Assembly (NCBI GenBank): GCA_031291325.1
Contig: JARLJG010000070.1
Span: forward strand, 1 to 64,000
Source: Burkholderiaceae bacterium
GTDB lineage: Bacteria; Pseudomonadota; Gammaproteobacteria; Burkholderiales; Burkholderiaceae_D
Reading direction: 5' to 3'
DNA: 64,000 bases
Under the pieces are notes generated by a model that did no database searches, was not told where the DNA came from, and saw only the letters and a program-made list of their open reading frames with translations. Below, one piece after another: positions 55,594 through 64,000 of this stretch. The position numbers and the translations under genes are program-made. How positions within the stretch are numbered: the stretch's first letter is position 1; every line of letters begins with the position of its first letter.

Positions 55594-55793
55594 TTTGGGA
55601 TAGCTGGAGTGATTTTTTTGCGATGGGCGGGTACGCGCTCTATGTATGGGGATCGATCGTCGTGGTCGCCGCCTGCATGCTGGGCGAACCATTGGCGTTG
55701 ATGTTGCGACGCAAGTCGATTCTTCAGCAACTCAAAGGGCCGCGTCGGCCGGCTTCGGCAAGGAAGGGAGCGCGCAATGAAAACGCGGCATAA
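55590..55793 (+). CDS. ccmD: CcmD, small heme exporter subunit
   Basis: This 67-residue protein has one membrane helix and the CcmD opening W-D-S-W-S-D-F-F-A-M-G-G-Y, followed by a basic cytoplasmic tail. CcmD helps release holo-CcmE from CcmABC. It overlaps ccmC by four bases and ccmE by 17. Confidence 0.9.
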   Translation: MIWDSWSDFFAMGGYALYVWGSIVVVAACMLGEPLALMLRRKSILQQLKGPRRPASARKGARNENAA

Positions 55794-56286
55794 ACGCTTG
55801 GCATTGGTGGCGGCCGGGTTGGCGGTGCTGGGTGTCGCAGCCTGGCTGATTTTGTCGGCCTTCCAGAAAAACCTGGTGTTTTTCTTTACGCCGACGCAGA
55901 TTTTCGCCGGTGAAGCGCCGCATGGCCGCAGTTTCCGTGTCGGCGGCATGGTCGAAAAGGGCACCCTGGTGCATCAGCCGGACGGCTTGACCTGGACTTT
56001 CATGGTCACCGATACGGCTAAAAAGATCCCGGTCAGCTATAAGGGAATCTTGCCGGATTTGTTCAAGGAAGGCAAAGGCGTGGTCGCCGAGGGTAAACTG
56101 GGTAGCGACAACGTGTTTGTCGCCGAACAGGTCTTGGCGAAACATGATGAGAACTATATGCCGCCAGATGCGGCGTATGCGTTGAAAAAAGGCAAAGAGG
56201 CGAATGACGCCAACGAGCACCCTGGCGCGCCGACTGCGGGCGCTGGCGCAAGTGTCAACCAAAGTATAAAAGAAGGTGCCAAATGA
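55777..56286 (+). CDS. ccmE: CcmE, periplasmic heme chaperone
   Basis: This 169-residue membrane-anchored protein has an N-terminal helix (about 8-28) and an OB-fold domain. It contains the heme-attachment histidine in A-K-H-D-E-N-Y-M-P-P, the H-x-x-x-Y type typical of bacterial CcmE. A flexible tail of about 40 residues follows. It carries heme from CcmC to CcmF. Its stop overlaps the ccmF start (ATGA). Confidence 0.95.
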   Translation: MKTRHKRLALVAAGLAVLGVAAWLILSAFQKNLVFFFTPTQIFAGEAPHGRSFRVGGMVEKGTLVHQPDGLTWTFMVTDTAKKIPVSYKGILPDLFKEGKGVVAEGKLGSDNVFVAEQVLAKHDENYMPPDAAYALKKGKEANDANEHPGAPTAGAGASVNQSIKEGAK

Positions 56287-58268
56287 TTCCTGAACTCGGT
56301 AATTTTTCCCTGATGCTGGCGTTATGCCTGGCGCTGGTGCAAAGCATTTTCCCGATTGCCGGTTCGTTCCGGGGCAATGCGCGCTGGATGGCCTTGGCCA
56401 AGCCTGCTGCTGCCGGGCAATTCTTGTTCGTGGCGTTTTCCTTCGCTTGCCTGGTGTATTCATTCATCGCCAACGATTTCTCGGTCACTTATGTCGAGCA
56501 GAATTCGAATTCCCTGCTGCCCGTCTACTACCGCATTGCCGGCACCTGGGGCGGCCACGAAGGTTCATTGCTGTTGTGGATACTGATGCTGACGGTATGG
56601 ACGTTTGCCGTCAGTATATTCAGCGGCCAGTTGCCCGACGAAACCAAGGCGCGCGTGATCGGCGTGATGGGCTTGATCAGCATCGGCTTCCTGTGCTTCC
56701 TGCTGTTCACGTCGAATCCGTTCGACCGCACCTTGCCGGCAGCGCCGGAAGGCCAGGATCTCAACCCCTTGCTGCAAGACTTCGGCATGATCGTGCATCC
56801 GCCCTTGCTATACATGGGCTATGTCGGCTTTTCGGTGGCGTTCGCTTTCGCCATCGCTGCGCTGATGGGCGGGCAACTGGATGCGGCGTGGGCGCGCTGG
56901 TCGCGTCCGTGGACGCTGGTGGCCTGGATGTTCCTGACCCTCGGCATCTTCCTCGGCAGCTTTTGGGCCTACTATGAACTGGGCTGGGGCGGTTGGTGGT
57001 TTTGGGATGCGGTCGAAAATGCCTCCTTCATGCCTTGGCTGGTCGGCACCGCGCTGGTGCACTCGCTGGCGGTGACGGAAAAACGCGGCAGCTTCAAGAA
57101 CTGGACCGTCTTACTGGCGATTATCGCGTTTTCCCTCTCTTTGTTGGGCACATTCCTGGTGCGTTCCGGCGTGCTGACCTCGGTGCATGCGTTTGCGACC
57201 GATCCACGGCGCGGCTTGTACATCCTGATATTCCTGGCAATCGTCATCGGCGGCTCCTTGACCTTGTATGCATGGCGCGCTCCGAAAGTGGGCCTGGGCG
57301 GAAAATTCAGCCTGGTCTCGCGCGAATCCTTGTTGCTGGTCAATAACGTGTTGTTGCTCGCTGCAGCCGCCACCGTATTGCTGGGCACGCTCTATCCATT
57401 GTTCCTGGACGCCTTGAATCTGGGCAAGATTTCGGTCGGACCACCGTATTTTGAAACGGTATTCGTGCCGCTGATGTTGCCGGTGCTGCTGCTGATGGCG
57501 GTCGGCCCGTTCGTGCGCTGGAAATCCGCTTCTCTGAAAGAACTGGTGCTGCGCCTGCGTTGGGTCGCATTGGCATCGGTGTTGATTGCGGCGATGATCT
57601 GGTTGATGATTTCAGCCTCGCCGATGTCGGTGCTCGGCATCGCATTCGCAGCCTGGATCGTGCTGGGCAGCGCGTCGCACCTGGCCGAGCGTCTGCGCCA
57701 TGCGCCCGCCGGCACCCCGTTGACCCGGCGCCTCGCCAGCCAGCCGCGCAGCTATTGGGGCATGCTGGTGGCGCACGTCGGCATCGGCGTATTCGTGCTT
57801 GGCGTGACGATGGTGAAGGGGACGGAGACCACCAACGACGTGAATATGCGGGTCGGCGACACTACCAGTATCGGCGGCTACACCTTCCGTCTGAACCGTC
57901 TGGAGAACATCAAAGGACCGAATTACACCGCGATACGCGGCACCTTCGACGTCGCGCGCGGCAACGACAAGCCGATTACGATGGCTCCTGAAAAGCGCAT
58001 GTTTACCGCACGCCAGATGCCGATGACCGAAGCCGCCATCGATCGCGGCTTCACCCGCGACCTGTACATCTCGCTGGGCGAACAGGCCGAAAACGGCGCC
58101 TGGGTGGTGCGGGTGCAGCACAAGCCCTTCGTCAGTTGGATATGGGCCGGTTGCTTGATTATTGCATTCGGCGGATTCCTGGCTGCGTCCGACCGGCGTT
58201 ATCGTTTGCATGCGCGCAAACGGGCGCAGGCGGAGGCGCACGGCAACCCGATCAACGTTCCCGCATGA
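56283..58268 (+). CDS. ccmF: CcmF, cytochrome c heme lyase subunit
   Basis: This 661-residue polytopic protein has about 15 helices and the W-G-G-W-W-F-W-D-A-V-E-N motif near residue 240, with conserved histidines at helix ends (V-H-P-P-L-L-Y and S-V-H-A-F). It joins heme to apocytochrome cysteines with CcmH and CcmI. Its length is normal for the family. ccmG begins 10 nt downstream. Confidence 0.96.
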   Translation: MIPELGNFSLMLALCLALVQSIFPIAGSFRGNARWMALAKPAAAGQFLFVAFSFACLVYSFIANDFSVTYVEQNSNSLLPVYYRIAGTWGGHEGSLLLWILMLTVWTFAVSIFSGQLPDETKARVIGVMGLISIGFLCFLLFTSNPFDRTLPAAPEGQDLNPLLQDFGMIVHPPLLYMGYVGFSVAFAFAIAALMGGQLDAAWARWSRPWTLVAWMFLTLGIFLGSFWAYYELGWGGWWFWDAVENASFMPWLVGTALVHSLAVTEKRGSFKNWTVLLAIIAFSLSLLGTFLVRSGVLTSVHAFATDPRRGLYILIFLAIVIGGSLTLYAWRAPKVGLGGKFSLVSRESLLLVNNVLLLAAAATVLLGTLYPLFLDALNLGKISVGPPYFETVFVPLMLPVLLLMAVGPFVRWKSASLKELVLRLRWVALASVLIAAMIWLMISASPMSVLGIAFAAWIVLGSASHLAERLRHAPAGTPLTRRLASQPRSYWGMLVAHVGIGVFVLGVTMVKGTETTNDVNMRVGDTTSIGGYTFRLNRLENIKGPNYTAIRGTFDVARGNDKPITMAPEKRMFTARQMPMTEAAIDRGFTRDLYISLGEQAENGAWVVRVQHKPFVSWIWAGCLIIAFGGFLAASDRRYRLHARKRAQAEAHGNPINVPA

Positions 58269-58278
58269 GGTAGAGACC

Positions 58279-58806
58279 ATGAGACGCTTTTTACTGCCGC
58301 TCGGCCTTTTTCTGATTCTGGTGGGATTCCTGGCGGTCGGACTGCACAAGGATCCGCGTGAAGTGCCGTCGCCGCTGATCGACAAGCCGGTGCCGAATTT
58401 CAACCTGACGCAGTTGGCGGAACCGGACAAGATGTTTACGCCGAAAGACATGGAGGGCAAGGTCTGGCTGCTCAACGTGTGGGCGTCGTGGTGCGTCACT
58501 TGCCGCGAAGAACACCCTTACCTGGTTGAATTCTCGAAGACCGGCGTCGTGCCTATTTTGGGTCTCGACTACAAGGATGGACGCAAGGAAGGCACGGAAA
58601 CGCTCAAGCAACTCGGTAATCCCTACCAGTTGTCCGCTTTCGACGCGGATGGCCGGGTCGGCATCGATTTTGGCGTGTACGCCGTGCCGGAAACCTTTCT
58701 TATCGATAAGCATGGCGTGATTCGCTTCAAGCAAATCGGCGCCGTGACGCCGGAAGTCATCAACGAAAAATTGCTGCCCCTGATCAAAGAGTTGAATCGT
58801 GCATAG
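58279..58806 (+). CDS. ccmG: CcmG/DsbE thiol-disulfide oxidoreductase
   Basis: This 175-residue periplasmic thioredoxin-like protein is anchored by an N-terminal helix (about 5-23) and has the active site W-A-S-W-C-V-T-C near residue 75, with the G-V-Y-A-V-P-E-T-F cis-proline loop. It reduces apocytochrome c thiols before heme attachment. The ATG at 58279 follows GAGG and TAGAG; the frame is open further upstream only within ccmF. It overlaps ccmH by eight bases. Confidence 0.94.
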   Translation: MRRFLLPLGLFLILVGFLAVGLHKDPREVPSPLIDKPVPNFNLTQLAEPDKMFTPKDMEGKVWLLNVWASWCVTCREEHPYLVEFSKTGVVPILGLDYKDGRKEGTETLKQLGNPYQLSAFDADGRVGIDFGVYAVPETFLIDKHGVIRFKQIGAVTPEVINEKLLPLIKELNRA

Positions 58807-59278
58807 AACTTTATTGAAATTCATCTGGATTTTAGTGCTGGCGCTGCCACTGGTATCGCATGCCGGCGAGGCGGCGCCCGCGTCGCAAAATCCCGAACTG
58901 GAAAAGCGGGTTACCGCATTGACTCTTGAGTTGCGCTGCCTGCAATGCCAAAACCAGACCATCGCCGATTCGCACGCCGATCTGGCGATCGATCTCAAGA
59001 ATCAAGTGCGCGAAATGATGGTGCAGGGCAAATCCGACCAGGAAATTGTCGACTTCATGGTGCAGCGCTACGGCGATTTCGTGCGCTTTCGTCCGCCGGT
59101 CAAGAGCACCACCTGGTTGCTGTGGTTCGGACCAATCTTGCTGATGGCAGGCGGGCTGGGCTTCCTGGGGTGGAAGTTATCGCAGCGCGAATCCGCCCCG
59201 CAAACCTTGCCCGACGCCGACCTGCAACGCGCCGCCGATTTGCTCGGCGCTTCCTCTGAAACGAAAGAATCGACATGA
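58799..59278 (+). CDS. ccmH: CcmH (CcmL/CycL), apocytochrome c thiol reductase
   Basis: This 159-residue protein has a signal-anchor, the redox motif L-R-C-L-Q-C-Q-N near residue 45, and a C-terminal membrane helix (about 103-122). It is the short CcmH form; the TPR part is a separate gene (ccmI) just downstream. The start is GTG 58799, overlapping ccmG by eight bases. It helps CcmG and CcmF present reduced apocytochrome. Confidence 0.93.
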   Translation: MHRTLLKFIWILVLALPLVSHAGEAAPASQNPELEKRVTALTLELRCLQCQNQTIADSHADLAIDLKNQVREMMVQGKSDQEIVDFMVQRYGDFVRFRPPVKSTTWLLWFGPILLMAGGLGFLGWKLSQRESAPQTLPDADLQRAADLLGASSETKEST

Positions 59279-60543
59279 CCGCATTTTTGATCGCGGCGGC
59301 GCTGATGCTGGCGACCGCATTGTTTTTTATTTTGCCGACGCTGTTGCGCAAGCAATCCGCGAGCACCGTTCACGTGCAGCGCGATGCGCTCAATCTTGAA
59401 GTGCTGCGCGACCAGTTGCGCGAACTGAACGCCGATCGCGAAGCAGGCGTGATCGACGCAGCAGGCTACGAAAATTCGCGCCGCGAATTGGAGCAGCGCG
59501 TCGCCGAAGACGTGCGCCCCGGCACGCAGACGATCGTGGCGCAAACGGGAAAACCGTGGACTGCAATCGGGCTGGCGATACTGGTGCCGGTGGTCGCCGC
59601 AGCGCTGTATTTCACGCTGGGAAACCGCGACGGCCTCGATCCAAGCAAGGTTGTCGCCGCCAGTTCTGCGGAGAACATCACACCCGAGCAAATCAACGGC
59701 ATGGTCGAAAAACTGGCGCGCCGCTTGAAGGATACGCCCGACGATATCGAAGGCTGGACCATGATGGCGCGCTCTTATGCCGCATTGGGCCGCTTCAAGG
59801 AGTCTGCCGACGCCTATGCGCATTTGACCAAACTGCTGCCGCAAGACGCGGATATGCTGGCCGACTACGCCGATGCCCTGGCAATGGCGAACAACAGGAC
59901 CATGCAGGGCGAACCGGAAAAGGCGATCCTGCGGGCGCTGCAACTGGATCCGAAAAATATCAAGGCGCTGGCCCTGTCGGCAGTCGCCGATTCCGAGCGC
60001 CACGACTATACCGGCGCAGTGGCGCAATGGCGCAAGATCATGGCCTTGGCACCGCCCGACTCGGATCTGGCACGCTCGGTTGGCAGCAACATCAACGAAG
60101 CCCTGGCGCTGGCCGGTACTCCTGCCGCCAACGGTGCAACGGGCACGAGTGGCGCGTCGGATACTGCCAAAGCGAATGCGGCGCCACCTGCGGCCGCTGG
60201 TGCGCAAGTGTCGGGTAGCGTCGAACTCGACCCCGCCTTGCGGTCGCAGGTCAGCGATACGGATACGGTATTTATCTTTGCGCGGGCCGTCGACGGCCCG
60301 CGCTTCCCGCTGGCGGTGTTGCGCAAACAAGTCAAGGATTTGCCGACCACATTCACGCTGGACGATAGCATGGCCATGATGCCGAATGCCAAATTGTCGG
60401 ATTTCCCGCAGGTGATGGTAGGCGCGCGCATTTCGAAATCGGGGAGCGCAACCCCCGGAGTCGGCGACCTGGAAGGAATCACCGAGCCGCTCAAGCCGGG
60501 TGCGAAGAATGTGAAGATCAGGATCAATTCGCAGCACAAATGA
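59275..60543 (+). CDS. ccmI: CcmI (CycH), apocytochrome c chaperone
   Basis: This 422-residue protein has an N-terminal membrane helix, a leucine-zipper-like cytoplasmic loop with Q-R-D-A-L-N-L-E-V-L-R-D-Q-L, and a second helix (about 92-112). Periplasmic TPR units (about 140-280) and a C-terminal region of about 120 residues with a D-P-A-L-R-S-Q-V-like beta domain follow. CcmI holds the C-terminus of apocytochrome c for the heme lyase. A four-base overlap links it to ccmH. A strong stem-loop follows, ending the ccm operon. Confidence 0.92.
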   Translation: MTAFLIAAALMLATALFFILPTLLRKQSASTVHVQRDALNLEVLRDQLRELNADREAGVIDAAGYENSRRELEQRVAEDVRPGTQTIVAQTGKPWTAIGLAILVPVVAAALYFTLGNRDGLDPSKVVAASSAENITPEQINGMVEKLARRLKDTPDDIEGWTMMARSYAALGRFKESADAYAHLTKLLPQDADMLADYADALAMANNRTMQGEPEKAILRALQLDPKNIKALALSAVADSERHDYTGAVAQWRKIMALAPPDSDLARSVGSNINEALALAGTPAANGATGTSGASDTAKANAAPPAAAGAQVSGSVELDPALRSQVSDTDTVFIFARAVDGPRFPLAVLRKQVKDLPTTFTLDDSMAMMPNAKLSDFPQVMVGARISKSGSATPGVGDLEGITEPLKPGAKNVKIRINSQHK

Positions 60544-60549
60544 CGTCAA

Positions 60550-60575
60550 GCGGCGACCGCTGTAGCGGTCGCCGC
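60550..60575. terminator. Stem-loop terminator after ccmI
   Basis: A perfect 12-bp stem GCGGCGACCGCT/AGCGGTCGCCGC closes a two-base loop, 7 nt past the ccmI stop and before the convergent gene at 60597. The T-tract is weak (GTTATTCT), so efficiency is uncertain; it may serve both strands. Confidence 0.7.
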
Positions 60576-60596
60576 GTTATTCTAAGGGTTACTTTT

Positions 60597-61199
60597 TCAG
60601 GCAGTCGCCGGCTGCGGTTCGCGTATGAAGCCGAAATGCGTGGCGATGTCCTTGCTGGCGATACGCTGAACCGGCACCCGCCTGCTGGCGGTGACTATCG
60701 TCAGGCGGCCCTGGTCGTTCGGGTCGACCAGCCACTCCAGCAATCGCTCGTCGCCAACCGGTTCCCCGTTCATGCGGAACAAGTTCAGGAACTCGGCCAT
60801 GTCGCGGTCGTCGACTTGCGCAACCTTTTCGTTGGCCACCAAAATCAATTGACCTTCTTCGGTGATCCAGGCGCTGTCGAGCAAGGATATCGGTTCGCCC
60901 GTATGCAAGACGAAACCCTGGGCCGGGTCGGTGTGCGCGACGTAGGGGGTCGATGACAGGTTGACGTAGACCCGTTGTGGGCCGTTTTGAAAGAACCAGC
61001 AACCGCGCTTGTCATGCGCGTAATTGCGCGCGATAAATGCCCGCATTGCCGGATTCTGGATTTTGTCGCCCAACAAACCCGTTTGCTGGACGCGTTCATT
61101 GCGCATACGCCAGGCGCCGCGTCCATCCAATGCCAGCCAGCCATAACAATACGGCACGTCCGGCCATTTGTTCATTGCTTGCTTGACAATATCATCCAT
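60597..61199 (-). CDS. Conserved betaproteobacterial protein, DUF2946-like
   Basis: This 200-residue soluble protein has the opening M-D-D-I-V-K-Q-A-M-N-K-W-P and a middle W-F-F-Q-N-G-P-Q-R-V-Y-V. From memory this is a conserved protein of Burkholderiales and Neisseriales that databases label DUF2946; the domain number is not certain. It has no signal peptide, membrane helix or catalytic motif, and the function is unknown. It is convergent with the ccm operon. The 431-nt gap on its other side (61200-61630) has no gene I can support; a TATAAT hexamer at 61615-61620 precedes the next gene without a clear -35. Confidence 0.75.
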   Translation of the reverse strand: MDDIVKQAMNKWPDVPYCYGWLALDGRGAWRMRNERVQQTGLLGDKIQNPAMRAFIARNYAHDKRGCWFFQNGPQRVYVNLSSTPYVAHTDPAQGFVLHTGEPISLLDSAWITEEGQLILVANEKVAQVDDRDMAEFLNLFRMNGEPVGDERLLEWLVDPNDQGRLTIVTASRRVPVQRIASKDIATHFGFIREPQPATA

Positions 61200-61663
61200 T
61201 ATTTGAACCTGTGTTTATCCGTCCGACCGCAACCTCGATTCTGCCCTAGTCATGGCAAATATCAAAGGACAATCCTATGTGGCAATATGCTGCAAAGCCG
61301 GCGCAAGGTCGGTGCAGTGACCAATTCCCCGAAGTCCAGCCGAATTTCGCCGTACTGCCATGTCGCCATTTCCCACCCATAAGACATGGCTTCCGCAATA
61401 TATTTGTCGTATTGTTACAGATCAATCGAACCGGGTGCAATTCCATGTTAGATTGGCAAAACTTGCCAGCTGAAAATTCGAGAATTTGACAATGCGATGC
61501 AAACATGACGTGATCGGTTACCGTTTTGCGCGATGCTGCGTTCAGGCGTTTTCGTGACCGTGGCGCCCGCATACCAGGTTTTTGCGACAAAGTACGTTAA
61601 ATGAACCCTCATAATATAATCAGCTAAAGCATGACTTTATCCATTGTCGGGGGGAGTGTGTCG

Positions 61664-63892
61664 GTGAACATGATCGAACGAAGCGGCGATGACATGATGT
61701 TCAATGACGAGCCTGTCGGTGAGCCAAAATCGGTTCCGAGGAGGGTGTGGCGGGTTGCGATCGTCGACGACGATCAAGACGTGCACCAGGCTACCAAATT
61801 TGCGATGCTCGATGTCGTCATACTCGATCGCTGCATCGAATTCTTGCACGCGTATTCGAACCAGGAAGCGCGTTTGCTGTTTTCCAAGCATGACGATATT
61901 GCGGTTGTGCTGCTGGACGTGGTGATGGAAACCGAGAATGCCGGGCTGGAGCTGGTCGGGCATATCCGCGACACCCTGAAATGGCGCGACACGCGGATCA
62001 TTTTGCGCACCGGGCAACCTGGATACGCGCCCGAAGAGGACGCCATTCGCGACTACGACATCAACGATTACAAGACCAAGAGCGAACTCACGCGCAAGAA
62101 ATTGTTGACGACCTTGACCGCGTCGATCCGCTCCTATGAGTTGATCAGGACCATCGACGCCAGCCGGCGCGGCTTGCGTCAAATCATTACTTCCGGCGCC
62201 TCGTTTGCGGTCGAGCACGGCGTGCAGACCTTTGCTTCCGGCGTCATTACGCAACTCGCGGCCTTGTGCGGCGTGCCTTCCGAAGGCTTGATTTGCGCGC
62301 AGGCGGACAGCCCCACGGCCGACGGCAAGGCCGCCAATTTCAGCGTGATCGCGTCGGCAGGACACTATAGCAACCTGATGAATTCCTCGATCGATCAAAT
62401 CGCTGACCAACGAATCCGCGATTCGCTCAAGCACGTCTTGGTTAGCCGCGCTTCGTTGATCGAAGACAATGCGATGACCCTGTATTTTTCGGGGCACGGC
62501 AATCGTCCGATGGCGGCGTTTGTCGATTTGCCGCACCAATTGTCGGAGATCGACCACCAATTGCTGGAAGTGTTTTGCGCGAATTTCGGCGTCTGCCTGG
62601 ACAATTTGTCGCTGGTCACGCAATTGCAGAGCCATGCCTATCGCGATCAATTCCTCATGCTGCCGAATCGCCTGAAATTCATTGGCGAGATCGACGCCGC
62701 GATCGCACGCAATGAACAAAACCGTCTGGTCGTGCTGCTCGATATCGACGATTTTGCCGAGACCAACGATGTGCTTGGACACGTCTATGGCGACCTGCTG
62801 TTGAAGGCGGTTGCGCTGCGTCTTCAAGATCACTACGGGAGCGACGTGTTCCTGGCAAGGGTCTCCGGCGACGCTTTCGGTTTGCTTGGGGATTCAAGCG
62901 TGCTGGATCCGGAAGCGGTTCGCCTTTTGTTCATGGAGCCGTTCGAGATCGAATCGACCGCGCACATGGTCGTGGTGTCGATGGGCGTGGTGGCGCTCGA
63001 CGGTTTCGAGTCGAACGGCGCCGACGTTTTGAAGAATGCCAGCATCGCCCTCAAGCGCACCAAGGTTCACCAACGCGGCTACCATACCGTCTTTACGCGC
63101 GAGATGGGCATGCAAATTCGCGAGCGCGCCAAGCTGACGCAGCATTTGCACAAGGCATTCGATAGCGAACGCCTGTTCCTGGCATATCAACCGCAAATCG
63201 AATTAAGCGGCGGCAAATTCATCGGTTTGGAAGCCTTGGTCCGCTGGCGCAATGAAGACGGCAAGATGATTCCGCCGATGGACTTCATCCCGCTGGCCGA
63301 ACATTCCGGGTTGATCGTCGCGATGGGAACCTGGATTCTGCGCACCGCCTGTTTTACGATGAAAAAATTGAAGCAGGCAGGCACCGCGCCGGAGCGGATT
63401 GCGGTAAACGTGTCGATGATGCAGTTTCGCCAGCCCGACTTCATTGCCGTGGTCGAAACGGCGCTGCAAGATAGCGGACTGTCGCCGCATGACCTGGAAT
63501 TGGAAATAACCGAATCCATGACCATGCTGGGCACGGCGTCGATCCAGGAATCGTTGGCATGCCTCAAGCAACTTGGCATACAGATCGCTATAGACGATTT
63601 CGGCACCGGCTTTTCGTCGTTGAGTTACCTGGATAAGCTGCCGGTGGACCGCTTGAAAATCGACCGCGCATTCGTCAACCAGATCGATACTCCCGAGGGG
63701 CCACGCATTGCGGAATTGATTACCCAACTCGGCAAAAAACTTGGATTGAAAGTGGTTGCCGAAGGAATCGAATCGCGAACCCACTGGGATGCGCTGCTGG
63801 AGATGGGGTGCACGGAAGGGCAGGGCTTCTACATTGCGCATCCGATGAGCGATGCAGAATTGACCGCCTGGATCGCCAATCGGAACCAGTAG
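61664..63892 (+). CDS. REC-DUF3369-GGDEF-EAL cyclic-di-GMP phosphodiesterase
   Basis: This protein of about 742 residues has an N-terminal receiver (V-D-D-D-Q-D and L-L-D-V-V-M-E), a DUF3369 GAF-like sensor (about 160-330), a GGDEF domain (about 345-480) and an EAL domain (about 485-740). The GGDEF signature reads S-G-D-A-F, so it should not make cyclic di-GMP, although it may still bind GTP as a regulator. The EAL part keeps E-A-L-V-R-W, N-V-S, E-I-T-E-S and D-D-F-G-T-G-F-S-S-L, indicating an active phosphodiesterase. I start it at GTG 61664, placed well behind GGAG; ATG 61631 and 61670 are alternatives. Confidence 0.85.
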   Translation: MNMIERSGDDMMFNDEPVGEPKSVPRRVWRVAIVDDDQDVHQATKFAMLDVVILDRCIEFLHAYSNQEARLLFSKHDDIAVVLLDVVMETENAGLELVGHIRDTLKWRDTRIILRTGQPGYAPEEDAIRDYDINDYKTKSELTRKKLLTTLTASIRSYELIRTIDASRRGLRQIITSGASFAVEHGVQTFASGVITQLAALCGVPSEGLICAQADSPTADGKAANFSVIASAGHYSNLMNSSIDQIADQRIRDSLKHVLVSRASLIEDNAMTLYFSGHGNRPMAAFVDLPHQLSEIDHQLLEVFCANFGVCLDNLSLVTQLQSHAYRDQFLMLPNRLKFIGEIDAAIARNEQNRLVVLLDIDDFAETNDVLGHVYGDLLLKAVALRLQDHYGSDVFLARVSGDAFGLLGDSSVLDPEAVRLLFMEPFEIESTAHMVVVSMGVVALDGFESNGADVLKNASIALKRTKVHQRGYHTVFTREMGMQIRERAKLTQHLHKAFDSERLFLAYQPQIELSGGKFIGLEALVRWRNEDGKMIPPMDFIPLAEHSGLIVAMGTWILRTACFTMKKLKQAGTAPERIAVNVSMMQFRQPDFIAVVETALQDSGLSPHDLELEITESMTMLGTASIQESLACLKQLGIQIAIDDFGTGFSSLSYLDKLPVDRLKIDRAFVNQIDTPEGPRIAELITQLGKKLGLKVVAEGIESRTHWDALLEMGCTEGQGFYIAHPMSDAELTAWIANRNQ

Positions 63893-63906
63893 TTATCGTA
63901 ACGTAG

Positions 63907-64000
63907 TTATGCGCCGGGATTGTCCGACTGGAGCGACAACGCTTGTGCAGCAGGCAGGTCGGGCGTTGCAATCGCCAGCGTGCGCAGACGCAGCGATACA
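63907..64000 (-). CDS. C-terminal end of a gene leaving the window
   Basis: On the minus strand an open frame enters from the window edge, runs 30 codons and stops at TAA (63907-63909), ending with L-Q-S-D-N-P-G-A. Its codons are GC3-rich like the rest of the window. Too little is visible to name a family. It would be convergent with the EAL gene. Confidence 0.4.
   Translation of the reverse strand, partial: VSLRLRTLAIATPDLPAAQALSLQSDNPGA

Noticed and set aside
61246..61590. 114-codon minus-strand frame in the gap before the EAL gene
   Set aside because: No recognisable features, and codon use is unlike neighbours; treated as non-coding.

Overview
The window looks like a chromosomal segment of a betaproteobacterium, probably Burkholderiales and possibly Oxalobacteraceae-like. 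This is inferred from gene content (paired cyanophycin synthetase genes with their ABC transporter/DUF1854 companions, DUF2863, a phasin, System I cytochrome c maturation, the UbiUVT set) and from the GC-rich, GC3-rich coding. No database search was possible, so the genus is open. Genes are dense and in short operons. I see one tRNA gene, no rRNA, no CRISPR array, no insertion sequence and no prophage.

Layout. 1-1.7 kb: an intergenic inverted repeat and a MATE exporter. 1.7-10.8 kb: a cyanophycin locus: DUF1854 protein and zinc-ribbon ABC exporter on the minus strand, divergent from a CphA'-like protein with a decayed Mur-ligase half, an intact cyanophycin synthetase, and a methyltransferase. 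10.8-13.2 kb: a Cache hybrid histidine kinase. 13.5-25.6 kb: a stress/anaerobiosis region with a universal stress protein, an alcohol dehydrogenase, a DksA-like protein, an FtsH gene broken by one stop codon, an APH-like/P-loop kinase fusion, a phasin-DUF3300-DUF2950 operon, a LytS/LytR pair and a hemerythrin. 25.8-28.3 kb: ubiU-ubiV-ubiT for oxygen-independent ubiquinone synthesis. 28.3-36.1 kb: a ribbon-helix-helix protein and a six-gene Hyf-like membrane complex whose large subunit lacks all four NiFe cysteines. 36.3-37.9 kb: ynfA between two partial copies of the hyfI 3' end, an orphan toxin/protease-like gene, and tRNA-Pro(GGG). 38.1-46.3 kb: M14 carboxypeptidase, CYTH protein, DUF2863 protein, Mg2+ P-type ATPase and a TPR glycosyltransferase-like protein. 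46.4-53.1 kb: a signalling cluster (ANTAR regulator, HD-GYP regulator, 1186-residue hybrid kinase, free-standing Hpt protein, CheY-like regulator). 53.4-60.5 kb: ccmABCDEFGHI. 60.6-64 kb: a conserved protein of unknown function, a REC-DUF3369-GGDEF-EAL protein and the tail of one more gene.

How the parts fit. Six FNR/ANR-type boxes (TTGAY-N4-RTCAA) lie in intergenic regions in front of usp, adh/dksA-like, the phasin operon, hemerythrin, ubiUVT and ccmA. For five of them a -10-like hexamer lies 32-33 bp from the box centre, as in class II FNR-activated promoters; the hemerythrin hexamer is a poor match. The region therefore reads as a local low-oxygen regulon covering cytochrome c assembly, quinone supply, oxygen/NO handling, carbon storage and stress. 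The points most worth a second look are this regulon, the NiFe-less Hyf-like complex without a ferredoxin-like subunit, the decayed CphA' partner, the FtsH stop codon just before its zinc motif, and the orphan gene at 36.8 kb.
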